DNA of 64,000 nucleotides from Pseudomonadota bacterium (GTDB lineage Bacteria; Pseudomonadota; Alphaproteobacteria; Azospirillales; Azospirillaceae): contig JAEYPE010000250.1 in NCBI GenBank assembly GCA_023411035.1, forward strand, positions 43,122-107,121. Direction: 5' to 3'. The notes under the pieces were generated by a model. That model saw only the letters and a list, made by a program, of their open reading frames with translations, was not told where the DNA came from and made no database searches. This document shows, piece after piece, positions 1 to 8,280 of the stretch. A program made the position numbers and the translations under genes. Each line of letters opens with the position of its first letter. Positions within the stretch are counted from its first letter, which is position 1.

Positions 1-866
1 AGCCCTGGCTCTACGGCTCCGCCACCGGGTTGTCGTCGCTGGCGATCATCGTGGCGGCGGTGTTCTGGACCACCCTGTGGGGGCCGGTCGGCCTGCTTCT
101 GGCGACCCCGCTGACCGTCTGCCTCGTGGTGCTGGGGCGTCATGTGCCGCAGCTTCACTTTCTGGAGGTGATGCTGGGCGACCAGCCGGTGCTGCCCGAC
201 GAGGCCAAGCTGTACCAGCGTCTTCTCGCCCGCGACCCCATCGAGGCCATGGAGATCGCCGAGGAGCGGATCACGAAGACGGGCCTGGCGGAGGCCGGCA
301 ACGGCCTGCTGCTGCCCACCCTGTCGCTGGCCGAGCAGGACCGGCAGCGCAACCGCCTGAACCCGGAAGGGCGGCAGGCGGTGGCCGAGGGCATGACGGC
401 GTTGCTGGACGAGATGATGGAGGAGTCACCGCCCGCCGCCGCGGACACGCCGCTGGTTCTGTGCATCGGCGCCCGCAACGACCTGGACGAGGCCGCGGCG
501 GGGCTGCTCGCCCATCTGCTGCGCCCGCGCGGCCTGCGGGCCGACGTGATTTCGTGCGAGACGGTATCGGTGCGGGCCATCGCCGCCCTCGCCCCGACCG
601 GGGTGTCCGCGGTAGCGCTGTCCTACCTGAATCCGTCCGCCCTGTCGCACGCCCGCCGGCTAGTGCGCCGCCTGCGCCTGCATTTCGGCCCCGGCGTGCC
701 GATCCTGCTCTGCCTGTGGAGCGCCCACCCCGAAGCCGACGCGCCGGAGCACGCGACAACCCAGACCGCCGCCGACCGCGCCGCCACCAGCCTGACCAGC
801 GCCGTCGAGCAACTGGAGGAGCTGGGCCTGCTCGCCGCCGAAAGGGAGACCGTGCCACAGGAGTAA
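1..866 (+). CDS. AI-2E family transporter, C-terminal part (5' end outside window)
   Basis: Open from the left edge (frame starts at base 3) and ends at TAA 864-866. The first ~45 visible residues are the conserved end of the AI-2E/PerM membrane domain, including WGPVGLLLATPLTVCLVVLG. About 230 residues of soluble C-terminal extension follow. Its second half (from about VLCIGARNDLDEAAAG) has alternating hydrophobic strands and helices and looks Rossmann-like, a known extension type in alphaproteobacterial members. Such proteins are polytopic inner-membrane exporters or antiporters; the substrate cannot be read here. The TTG at 30 is inside the conserved membrane segment, so it is not a true start. 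The gene is convergent with the ACT-domain gene, whose stop lies 2 nt away. Confidence 0.85.
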   Translation, partial: PWLYGSATGLSSLAIIVAAVFWTTLWGPVGLLLATPLTVCLVVLGRHVPQLHFLEVMLGDQPVLPDEAKLYQRLLARDPIEAMEIAEERITKTGLAEAGNGLLLPTLSLAEQDRQRNRLNPEGRQAVAEGMTALLDEMMEESPPAAADTPLVLCIGARNDLDEAAAGLLAHLLRPRGLRADVISCETVSVRAIAALAPTGVSAVALSYLNPSALSHARRLVRRLRLHFGPGVPILLCLWSAHPEADAPEHATTQTAADRAATSLTSAVEQLEELGLLAAERETVPQE

Positions 867-868
867 GG

Positions 869-1822
869 TCAGGAGGGGGCGACGACCGTGCAGACGCGCT
901 TCAGCGCGTCCTCGGCGCGCTCCAGATCCTCGTCCCGCACCAGCACGTAATCGGTGTCGTAGGTGGACATGGCGAAGATGGACACCCGCGCCTGGGCCAG
1001 CGGCACGGCGATGCGCGCCAGCACCCCGAACAGGGAGAAGTCCAGCGGCCCTTCCACCTTGAAGGCGCGCCATCCGCGTTCCGCCTTCACCCCGCCCGGC
1101 ACGCGGGATTCGCGGCAGAGGATGGACAGTTCCTCCCCCGTGCGGGTGGCGCTGACCAGCGGGTCGGTCCAGTCGAGCCATGCGGGCATACCATCCCCCG
1201 GCGCCAGCCGCGCCACGGCCAGCCGGTCCGGCAGCACCGACAGGGTGAGCGGCTTGGTTTCCGGCAGCAAGGCGGCGTCCAGCGTGGCGCGGTCCACCTC
1301 GAACGGCTTCAGGATGCGCTTCGCCCGCGCCGCCAGCGACGGCACGCCGGAGCGCATGGCCCGGCCCAGCATGTCCGCCGCGACGGGGCGAAGCTCCGGA
1401 TCACGCGCCGCCAGATCGACCATGGCCTGAAGGGCGGAACTTCGCACGATGCGGCTGGCCCCGTTCTCGAACCAGCCGCTCAGGAGCGCCACCGCCCGCG
1501 CCCGCTGCTCGTCCGTCAGGGTCAGGCGCGGCAGGATCGCCGCCAGATGCCAGCGAACCTCCGCCTGCTCGATGGCCGCGGCATCGGTCAGCAGCCGTTC
1601 GGCGAAGGCGTCCAGCGGGCGGGGATCCCCGCGCGACACCCGTTCCAGCGCGTCGGCGGCGCGCATCCGCACGCCCGCGTCGCCGTCGAACAGGCAGGCC
1701 ACCAGTTCCGGCAGGCGGGCGGGATCGGCGGCCACCGCCTCCGCCACCGTGGGCACATCGCCGAACGCCCTGCGGTCTGTGCCGAGCGCCAGGGCCTTCG
1801 CCAGCCCGCCATCCTTGCTCAT
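869..1822 (-). CDS. HEAT-like repeat / ACT domain fusion protein
   Basis: A 317-aa protein with two unrelated-looking parts. Residues ~20-170 are helical repeats resembling HEAT/Armadillo units (PELVACLFDGDAGVRMRAADALERV; RIVRSSALQAMVDLAARD). Residues ~190-317 match the family of small stand-alone ACT-domain proteins (CASTOR-like ACT_7): WRAFKVEGPLDFSLFGVLAR, then ARVSIFAMSTYDTDYVLV and a C-terminal helix. ACT domains usually bind amino acids; the ligand here is unknown. The ATG lies 4 nt after the mfd stop on the same strand, so it is probably the last gene of an sdhE-mfd operon. Reading continues through the linker without a frameshift. The ACT assignment is firmer than the HEAT assignment. 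Confidence 0.75.
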   Translation of the reverse strand: MSKDGGLAKALALGTDRRAFGDVPTVAEAVAADPARLPELVACLFDGDAGVRMRAADALERVSRGDPRPLDAFAERLLTDAAAIEQAEVRWHLAAILPRLTLTDEQRARAVALLSGWFENGASRIVRSSALQAMVDLAARDPELRPVAADMLGRAMRSGVPSLAARAKRILKPFEVDRATLDAALLPETKPLTLSVLPDRLAVARLAPGDGMPAWLDWTDPLVSATRTGEELSILCRESRVPGGVKAERGWRAFKVEGPLDFSLFGVLARIAVPLAQARVSIFAMSTYDTDYVLVRDEDLERAEDALKRVCTVVAPS

Positions 1823-1826
1823 GGCC

Positions 1827-4800
1827 TCAGCGCCGTCCGAAGGGGCGCGAGGGGATGTTCCGGCCGAACTTCGACCCGGCCTTCAGCGCGCTGGGACGCG
1901 GCGGCGGCGGGGGTGGAGGAGGAGGAGGCGCCTCGCCCTTCGGCACGGCGCCGCCGCCGGCCATCTGGGCAAGGTCGCTCATCAGCCGGTTGACGCCGCG
2001 CACCCGCTGGGCCTCGTCCGCCCACTCGCGGGTGTAGACCAGCTTGTGGTCGGGCCGCAGCTTCATCAGGCTCATCTGCTGGCTGATGTAGGTCAGCAGC
2101 TTGGCCGGTTCGGCGTAGCTGTTGTTGCGGAAGGTCAGCACGGCGCCCTTCGGCCCGGCGTCCACCCGCTCCACCCCGGCCTGACGGCAGAGCTGCTTGA
2201 TGGTCACCACGTCCAGCAGGTTTTCCACCTCGCCCGGCAGCTTGCCGAAGCGGTCGATCAGTTCCGCCGCGAAGCCGTCCACCTCGGCCCGGTCCACCAA
2301 CTCCGCGATGCGGCGGTAGAGCGACAAACGCACCGTCAGGTCGGGGACATACTCCTCCGGAATCAGCACGGGGGTGCCCAGGTTGATCTGCGGGGTCCAG
2401 GGCTGGTCCTCCGCCCCGCTGGGTACCTGCCCGTCCATGTTGGCGCGGGCGTTGGCGACGGCCTCCTCCAGCATGTGCTGGTAGAGTTCCACGCCGACCT
2501 CCTTGACGTGGCCCGACTGCTCCTCGCCCAGCAGGTTGCCGGCGCCGCGGATGTCCATGTCGTGGCTGGCGAGTTGGAAGCCCGCGCCCAAGGAATCCAG
2601 CGTCTCGATGACGTGCAGCCGCTGCTGCGCCGTGCCGGTCAGCGGCTTGTTCGGCGCGTAGGTGAGGTAGGCGTAGCCGCGCACCTTCGACCGGCCCACG
2701 CGCCCGCGGATCTGGTAGAGCTGGGCCAGGCCGAACATGTCCGCCCGGTGCACGATCAGCGTGTTGGCGTTGGGGATGTCGATGCCGCTTTCGATGATGT
2801 TGGTGGCCAGCAGCACCTCGAACTTGCCCTCGTCGAAGGCGCTCATCACCTCTTCCAGTTCGCTGGCCGGCATCTGGCCGTGGGCGGTGACGATCTTGAC
2901 CTCCGGCACCAGTTCCCGCACCCGCTCGGCGACCTTGGGCAGGTCCTCCACGCGCGGGCAGACGTAGAAGGTCTGGCCGCCCCGGTAATGCTCGCGCAGG
3001 ATGGCCTCGCGCACCACCACCGGGTCGTAGGGCAGCACGAAGGTCCGCACCGCCAGACGGTCCACCGGCGGGGTGGCGATCAGCGACAGTTCGCGCACGC
3101 CGGACAAGGCCATTTGCAGGGTGCGCGGGATCGGCGTGGCGGTCAGCGTCAGGACATGCACGTCGGCGCGCAGCTCCTTCAGCCGCTCCTTCTGCTTCAC
3201 GCCGAAATGCTGCTCCTCGTCCACGATGACCATGCCGAGCTGCTTGAACTGCACGCCCTTGCCGAGCAGCGCGTGGGTGCCGATCACGATGTCGGCGGTG
3301 CCCTGCTCCAACTCCTGCTTGACCTTGGTCTGCTCCTTGGCGGTGACCATGCGAGAAAGCTGCACGATTCGCAGGGGCAGGCCGGCGAAGCGCGTCGTGA
3401 AGGTCTTGAAATGCTGCCGCGCCAGCAGCGTGGTCGGCACCACCACGGCGACCTGCTGGCCGCTCATGGCGACGAGGAAAGCGGCGCGCAGAGCCACCTC
3501 CGTCTTGCCGAAACCCACGTCGCCGCAGACCAGCCGGTCCATCGGTCGACCAGAGCCGAGATCGGTGAAGACCTCCTCGATGGCCTTCAACTGGTCGTCC
3601 GTCTCCGGGTAGGGGAAGCGGGCGGCGAATTCCTGATAGACGCCCTCCGGCGTGTAGACCGGATCGGCCTTCTTCAGCATCCGTTCCGCGGCGATCTTCA
3701 GCAGCGCCTCGGCCATGTCCTTCAGGCGCTTCTTGACGCGGGCCTTGCGGCCCTGCCAGCCGGCCCCGCCCAGCTTGTCGAGCTGCGCGTGCGCGTCCTC
3801 CGACCCGTAGCGGGTCAGCACCTCGATGTTCTCGACGGGGACGTAGAGCTTGTCGCCGCCCTCGTAGATCAGCCGCAGGCAGTCGTGGGGGGCGCCGGAC
3901 ACCTCCAGCGTCTCCAGCCCGTCATAGCGCCCGATGCCGTGGTCCATATGCACCACGAGGTCGCCCGAGGTCAGCGCCGTATACTCCGCGATGAAGTTCG
4001 CGGCCTTGCGCTTCCTCTTCGCCGCCGGGCGGACGAGTCGGTCACCGAGGATGTCCTGCTCGGTGATGACGGCCAAGTCGGCGGAGGTGAAGCCGTGCTC
4101 CATCCCCAGCACGATCATGCCGATGATGTTGCGGTCGAAGCGGCGCACATCCTCGATGCTCTCCGCCGGCTCCAGCCCCGGAATGCCGTGATCGCCCAGC
4201 ACCGTCATCAGCCGGTCGCGGGACCCCGCGGAATAGCCCGCCACCAGCACGCGCCGCCCGTCGGCCCGCAGCGCGCGGATATGGTCCTTCACCGCTTCGA
4301 AGACGTTCACGTCGGGGCGCGCCCGCTCCTCCGCGAAGTCGTGGCCGCGCCGCCCGCCGGCGTCCAGCGTGCCCTTGATGCCCGGCGGCGTGCCGAAGGG
4401 CTGGAGTTGCGCCACCGCATGGGCGGCGAACAGGTCGTCCCAGCCTTGCGCGTCGAGGAACATCATGCCGACCGGCACCGGCTTGTAGACCGGCGTTCCC
4501 GTCCGCTTCTCGATCACCATCATGCTGTCGCGGGAGGCGTGGAAGTCCACCACCTGCGCGATGCGGGCGTCGCGCGCCTCGGTCGCCTGATGGTCGAGCG
4601 ACAGGATGGCCTTGGGCATGTAGGCCAGCAGCGATTCCATGCTTTCATGGAACAGGGGCAGCCAGTGCTCCATGCCGCCGTACTTGCGCCCGGCGCTGAT
4701 CGCCTCATAGAGCGGGTCGTCGTCGGTGACGGCGCCGAACAACTCCCGGTAACCGGAGCGGAAGCGGGCGATGCCGGCCTCGTCCAGGAAGACTTCCGAC

Positions 4801-5453
4801 ATCGGCTTCAGGTCGATGCCGTCGCGCTTGTCGGTGGTGCGCTGCGACATGGGGTCGAAGCTGCGCACGGCCTCCAGTTCGTCGCCGAACAGGTCGAGGC
4901 GCAGCGGCTCCTCCGTCCCCGGCGGGAACAGGTCCACGATGCCGCCGCGAACGGCGAACTCGCCCGGTTCCCGCACCGTCTGGGCGCGGGTGTATCCGTT
5001 GCCCGCCAGATAGCGTTGCAGCTTGTCCAGGTCGATCCGGTCGCGCAGCTTCGCCGAGAACACCGCGTCGCGGAAGGCGGCGCGGGGCGGCACCTTCTGC
5101 ACCATGGCGTTGACGGTGGTCAGCACGACCAGCGGCGCCGCGTCCGCCTTGCGGGCCAGCAGCCGGGTCAGCGTGTCGATGCGCTTCGCCACGATGCCGC
5201 CGTTTGGCGACACGCGGTCGTAGGGCAGGCAGTCCCAGGCCGGGAAGACCTGCACCTCCAGCCCCGGCGCGAAGAAGGCCAGCGCCTCCGCCAGTTGGGC
5301 TGTGCGGGTGTCGTCCAGCGCGACATGGAGAAGCCCCCCGGACCCCGCCCGCTTGGCGAGGTCGGCGAGCACGCGGGCATCATGGCCGGCGGGCGCGCCG
5401 CCGACCAGAAGGCGGCCGGAGCGTCCCGGCTGCAACTGTTCGAAGCTGGGCAA
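1827..5453 (-). CDS. mfd: transcription-repair coupling factor Mfd
   Basis: 1208 aa, a full-length Mfd (E. coli 1148 aa). It displaces stalled RNA polymerase using ATP and recruits UvrA to the damaged strand. Visible parts in order: UvrB-homology N-terminal region (AWDCLPYDRVSPNGGIVAKR), RNA-polymerase-interacting CarD-like region (DLVVHMDHGIGRYDGLE), helicase Walker A GDVGFGKTEVALR near residue 643, DEEQ box near 745, LTATPIPRTLQMA, the translocation region (IRGRVGRS) and a C-terminal TRCF domain. The C-terminus carries an unusual run of about ten prolines (bases ~1899-1935) before a basic tail ending RPFGRR. The ATG is 10 nt downstream of the sdhE stop, and the sdhE-mfd order is typical of alphaproteobacteria. 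Confidence 0.97.
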   Translation of the reverse strand: MPSFEQLQPGRSGRLLVGGAPAGHDARVLADLAKRAGSGGLLHVALDDTRTAQLAEALAFFAPGLEVQVFPAWDCLPYDRVSPNGGIVAKRIDTLTRLLARKADAAPLVVLTTVNAMVQKVPPRAAFRDAVFSAKLRDRIDLDKLQRYLAGNGYTRAQTVREPGEFAVRGGIVDLFPPGTEEPLRLDLFGDELEAVRSFDPMSQRTTDKRDGIDLKPMSEVFLDEAGIARFRSGYRELFGAVTDDDPLYEAISAGRKYGGMEHWLPLFHESMESLLAYMPKAILSLDHQATEARDARIAQVVDFHASRDSMMVIEKRTGTPVYKPVPVGMMFLDAQGWDDLFAAHAVAQLQPFGTPPGIKGTLDAGGRRGHDFAEERARPDVNVFEAVKDHIRALRADGRRVLVAGYSAGSRDRLMTVLGDHGIPGLEPAESIEDVRRFDRNIIGMIVLGMEHGFTSADLAVITEQDILGDRLVRPAAKRKRKAANFIAEYTALTSGDLVVHMDHGIGRYDGLETLEVSGAPHDCLRLIYEGGDKLYVPVENIEVLTRYGSEDAHAQLDKLGGAGWQGRKARVKKRLKDMAEALLKIAAERMLKKADPVYTPEGVYQEFAARFPYPETDDQLKAIEEVFTDLGSGRPMDRLVCGDVGFGKTEVALRAAFLVAMSGQQVAVVVPTTLLARQHFKTFTTRFAGLPLRIVQLSRMVTAKEQTKVKQELEQGTADIVIGTHALLGKGVQFKQLGMVIVDEEQHFGVKQKERLKELRADVHVLTLTATPIPRTLQMALSGVRELSLIATPPVDRLAVRTFVLPYDPVVVREAILREHYRGGQTFYVCPRVEDLPKVAERVRELVPEVKIVTAHGQMPASELEEVMSAFDEGKFEVLLATNIIESGIDIPNANTLIVHRADMFGLAQLYQIRGRVGRSKVRGYAYLTYAPNKPLTGTAQQRLHVIETLDSLGAGFQLASHDMDIRGAGNLLGEEQSGHVKEVGVELYQHMLEEAVANARANMDGQVPSGAEDQPWTPQINLGTPVLIPEEYVPDLTVRLSLYRRIAELVDRAEVDGFAAELIDRFGKLPGEVENLLDVVTIKQLCRQAGVERVDAGPKGAVLTFRNNSYAEPAKLLTYISQQMSLMKLRPDHKLVYTREWADEAQRVRGVNRLMSDLAQMAGGGAVPKGEAPPPPPPPPPPRPSALKAGSKFGRNIPSRPFGRR

Positions 5454-5463
5454 GGATCGGGCC

Positions 5464-5766
5464 TCAGGACCCCTGACGGGGCGTATAGCGGAACCTGGTC
5501 AGCAGTTGCATGACGTCGGTGTCATGCTCGGCGGGCACCGGCTCGCGCCCGGCGTACCAGTTGTAGAGGTCGGGATCGCTGAGTTCCAACAGCGCCTCGT
5601 AGCGGTCGAGCTGCGCGTGGTCGAAGGCCGGGACATGGGCGTCGGCGAAGGTGCCGATCAGCAGGTCCATCTCACGCATACCGCGGTGCCACGACCGGAA
5701 GCGCAGCCGCTTGCGCCGGTTTTCCAGGGATTCGCCGCTCTCGGACAGGGTGTTCTCGTCGCTCAT
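5464..5766 (-). CDS. sdhE: FAD assembly factor SdhE (succinate dehydrogenase assembly factor 2)
   Basis: 100 aa. SdhE binds succinate dehydrogenase flavoprotein SdhA and promotes covalent attachment of FAD. The family signature is present as RSWHRGMREMDLLIG, containing the conserved RGxxE motif, followed by the helical-bundle segment YEALLELSDPDLYNWYAG. The open frame extends upstream to 6072, but the conserved domain needs only the ATG at 5766, which gives the usual family length. It is the first gene of the sdhE-mfd-HEAT/ACT unit. 178 bp separate it from the STAND NTPase gene on the same strand. Confidence 0.93.
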   Translation of the reverse strand: MSDENTLSESGESLENRRKRLRFRSWHRGMREMDLLIGTFADAHVPAFDHAQLDRYEALLELSDPDLYNWYAGREPVPAEHDTDVMQLLTRFRYTPRQGS

Positions 5767-5944
5767 GCCATCCACGCCAAAAAGCCCCGGCCCCGGAAGA
5801 TGGGGGGCGGAGCGGTCCACATCCACCCCCGCATCCTGCACGGCGAGCCGCGCGGAGGCAAACCGAAACGCCGCGACGCCCTTTGCACTCGTGCGGCACG
5901 CTGTGGGGAACGGGGGATTTACGGTGCTTGGGGGTGATCGGCGG

Positions 5945-7819
5945 TCATGTTCCGCCGTCATTCGCCCCGCGCTGGAACTCTTCCAGGGTGGCCAGCATCC
6001 CCTGATGCCACTGCGCCGGAAGCGCATTAGGATTGGCTTTGGCCGCCGGTTCGATGAGGTGAATGGCCTCACCGAGGATAGAAATCGCGTCCTTGGGCGT
6101 GCCTGACGCGGCGATCAAGATGGCCATGTTTTTCAGGCTGCTTGCCAACAGATGCGCGTATCGCCGAGGCTCGCTTTGCACCAGCCTTCGCCGGATGCCC
6201 ACGGCCTCCTGAATGGCCGTCAGCGCCCCCGCCCCGTCGCCGGCTGCCGACAAACGGTTCGACAGGTTGTTGAGGCTGCTCGCCAAATCCGGGAGGAAGC
6301 GCGCCGGAGCGGCCTCCGCCAGCTTTCGGAAGTGCTCCACGGCCTCCTGAATGGCCTGCAAGGGGGCTTCTTTGTTGCCTGCCTCCGATAAGTAAGCGGA
6401 ACCATTCGCAAGGCAGCGGGCCTTTTCCGCATCATCCTCGGCAATGGAACTCAACGTCATCGCCACCACACCAGCAACGGCGGGCATCGTGAATCCACGG
6501 TCGCGGTCCGACGCCCATCCGTCCAGCGGGATGCAGCGTTCCGGGCATCCGTCGAGCATGGTCGTCAGCCACGCCGTCAACCGATGCTTGTGAATCCCCA
6601 ACACCACCTCCGCGTCGTGGGCGAGGCGGGCAGCACGGTCCATCGAGTCGGCTTCCTGGCCGCTCATCGCAGCCCAGAGCCATTCCGGTGCGTCCTGGGG
6701 GCTTCGCGCCAATTCCTGAACGAGAAAGGCCGCGGCCACGATGTCCGGTTGCGGTTTGGGAAGAGCGCCCTCCAGCAGACGCCCCGTGCTCGTCAATCGG
6801 TCGAGCAGGTCTTCCGCCCTCCCCAAACCCAGGCACAGGGCCGGATCGGCAAGCCGGCGCAGGGTGACGGTGTCCAACCCATCCCGGATGGCGGCCAGGG
6901 CGTACAGGCGAGGCACGGCGTGTTCCGGAAGACCGGCCTGCTCGCCCTCCCTGGCGGCACGGCGGCGCTCGCGCTTCACCAGAGCGTCGATGACCTCCCG
7001 CCCCGACAAGGACAGAGCCGGATCGTCCGGGACGTCCACCGTCTGCACAGCCGCCGCCGTCAGGAACAGCGGCAGGCGGTGCAGGTCGTTTCCGGCGAAC
7101 CATTTTTCGAAGATGGCCTGTTCGACGGATGCGGCCGTGGTACCACGCAGCGTGGCAAGCCGCTCCGCCGCACCGGAGAAAAGCGTGAAGGCGTCCGCAA
7201 CGGATTGGACCGGGCGCAAAGGGGGAACCTCGGTCCGGCTGAACAGGCTGGACGCATCGGACTGCACCACGTCGTCGGCCCAAACCTCCTCGCCCCGGCG
7301 GCTGAGCAGGAGGACACGGATCCTCTCCCCACCGCGGGGACGGAGGCGACCGAGTTCTTCCAGGAACCGGCATACCTCGCTCCGGTTCTCCTCCGGATAG
7401 TCGATGATAAGCAGCAGTCCCGCCTGCGATACCGGCACCACCGCTTCCTTGCGCAGATCGACGAATCCGGCCTTCCAGCCCTGCTCGCGCAGCCTCTCCG
7501 CGACCTCCGCGGCGAATCGCGATTTGCCGATGCCGCCCGCGCCCGTCACGAATCGGGCCTTGACCGCCCCAGGCCCGGTCGCCCAGGCAAGCGTCGCCTC
7601 CATCTCCTCGTCACGGCCAAGGAAGGGAGTCAGGCGGGCGTGCCAGCGCAGAAGATCGAAGTCGCGGGTGTCGGCGCCGAGGTCCGTCAGCCAGGGCAGA
7701 TCGGGTTCGCTCGGCGGACGATCCGCGAACCGGTGGATCGTCACGTCCCCCAGATAGACGTTCCCGACGATGGTTTCGGCATCGACCGCCCGCCGCGGTC
7801 CGAGTTGGAGCAACGGCAT
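5945..7819 (-). CDS. STAND-type NTPase with C-terminal TPR-like repeats
   Basis: 624 aa. Residues 12-30 hold a short segment containing GNVYLGDVTI. A P-loop NTPase follows: Walker A GAGGIGKSRFA (93-103, K99), Walker B LLLIID (D140) and sensor-like VLLLSRRG (~169-176), the order expected of NACHT/STAND ATPases. The middle is helical. Residues ~480-600 carry tetratricopeptide-like repeats (DLASSLNNLSNRLSAAGD; HLLASSLKNMAILIAASG). STAND proteins are usually sensors that oligomerise upon ligand binding, and many act in defence or programmed death. The start ATG directly abuts the stop of the upstream 93-aa membrane protein (no spacer), so translation is probably coupled. The GNVYxGDV segment recurs in that membrane protein. 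No nuclease, protease or TIR domain is visible. Target and trigger are unknown. Confidence 0.8.
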   Translation of the reverse strand: MPLLQLGPRRAVDAETIVGNVYLGDVTIHRFADRPPSEPDLPWLTDLGADTRDFDLLRWHARLTPFLGRDEEMEATLAWATGPGAVKARFVTGAGGIGKSRFAAEVAERLREQGWKAGFVDLRKEAVVPVSQAGLLLIIDYPEENRSEVCRFLEELGRLRPRGGERIRVLLLSRRGEEVWADDVVQSDASSLFSRTEVPPLRPVQSVADAFTLFSGAAERLATLRGTTAASVEQAIFEKWFAGNDLHRLPLFLTAAAVQTVDVPDDPALSLSGREVIDALVKRERRRAAREGEQAGLPEHAVPRLYALAAIRDGLDTVTLRRLADPALCLGLGRAEDLLDRLTSTGRLLEGALPKPQPDIVAAAFLVQELARSPQDAPEWLWAAMSGQEADSMDRAARLAHDAEVVLGIHKHRLTAWLTTMLDGCPERCIPLDGWASDRDRGFTMPAVAGVVAMTLSSIAEDDAEKARCLANGSAYLSEAGNKEAPLQAIQEAVEHFRKLAEAAPARFLPDLASSLNNLSNRLSAAGDGAGALTAIQEAVGIRRRLVQSEPRRYAHLLASSLKNMAILIAASGTPKDAISILGEAIHLIEPAAKANPNALPAQWHQGMLATLEEFQRGANDGGT

Positions 7820-8101
7820 TTAAGGTTTCGCCGGATACAGAGTGAGGTAAAGGCCGTAAGCGCTCAGGATGAAGCCAGCCGCCGTCAGCAGCCAGCCGGA
7901 CCATTCGAACAGGCCCCGCTTCGCCGACGGCTGAGGGGTGTTGTGGGTGACGGTGCTTCCGATGTTCACATCGCCCATATAGACGTTGCCGCCGATGGAC
8001 TTGGCACGCACGGACCGCCCGGAGCGGCCGCGGTTGGCGAACTGCATGGACACCAGCCCGGCGGCCAGCATGACAAGACCGGCAATCAATCCAGCATCCA
8101 A
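7820..8101 (-). CDS. small two-helix membrane protein paired with STAND NTPase
   Basis: 93 aa from a TTG start; an in-frame TGA lies just upstream at 8108-8110 and no in-frame ATG precedes it. Residues ~3-20 (AGLIAGLVMLAAGLVSM) and ~67-87 (WSGWLLTAAGFILSAYGLYL) are hydrophobic and long enough to span a membrane. Between them is a basic stretch (RGRSGRSVRAK) and then the segment SIGGNVYMGDVNIGS (35-49). That segment closely matches residues 16-28 of the NTPase encoded immediately downstream. The TAA stop touches the ATG of the next gene, suggesting a stoichiometric pair. I do not recognise a named family. A membrane effector or anchor for the NTPase is the inferred role. Confidence 0.65.
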   Translation of the reverse strand: MDAGLIAGLVMLAAGLVSMQFANRGRSGRSVRAKSIGGNVYMGDVNIGSTVTHNTPQPSAKRGLFEWSGWLLTAAGFILSAYGLYLTLYPAKP

Positions 8102-8280
8102 GGCCCATCATCCCATTCCGGTTGCGTCGATGCGCCCCATACTCCCATTAAGGGCAATTTATCACGGATCAATGGCATTTCAGATGGAATTTTATTGGGA
8201 TTTTCTCGCTTCCTTGCTTTCTCCTCCCTTCGCCGCCGGTCCCAGCGAAGGGAAGCCCGTCTTTTCGGATGGCCCGCGCG

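Noticed and set aside
77..1993. 638-codon open frame overlapping the transporter and ACT gene
   Set aside because: Low-complexity Arg/Gly/Pro-rich translation in an alternative frame of recognised genes.
1449..5513. 1354-codon plus-strand open frame opposite mfd
   Set aside because: It is a shadow of the GC-rich mfd gene: composition is His/Gln/Arg/Leu-biased with no family motif, while mfd on the other strand is unmistakable.
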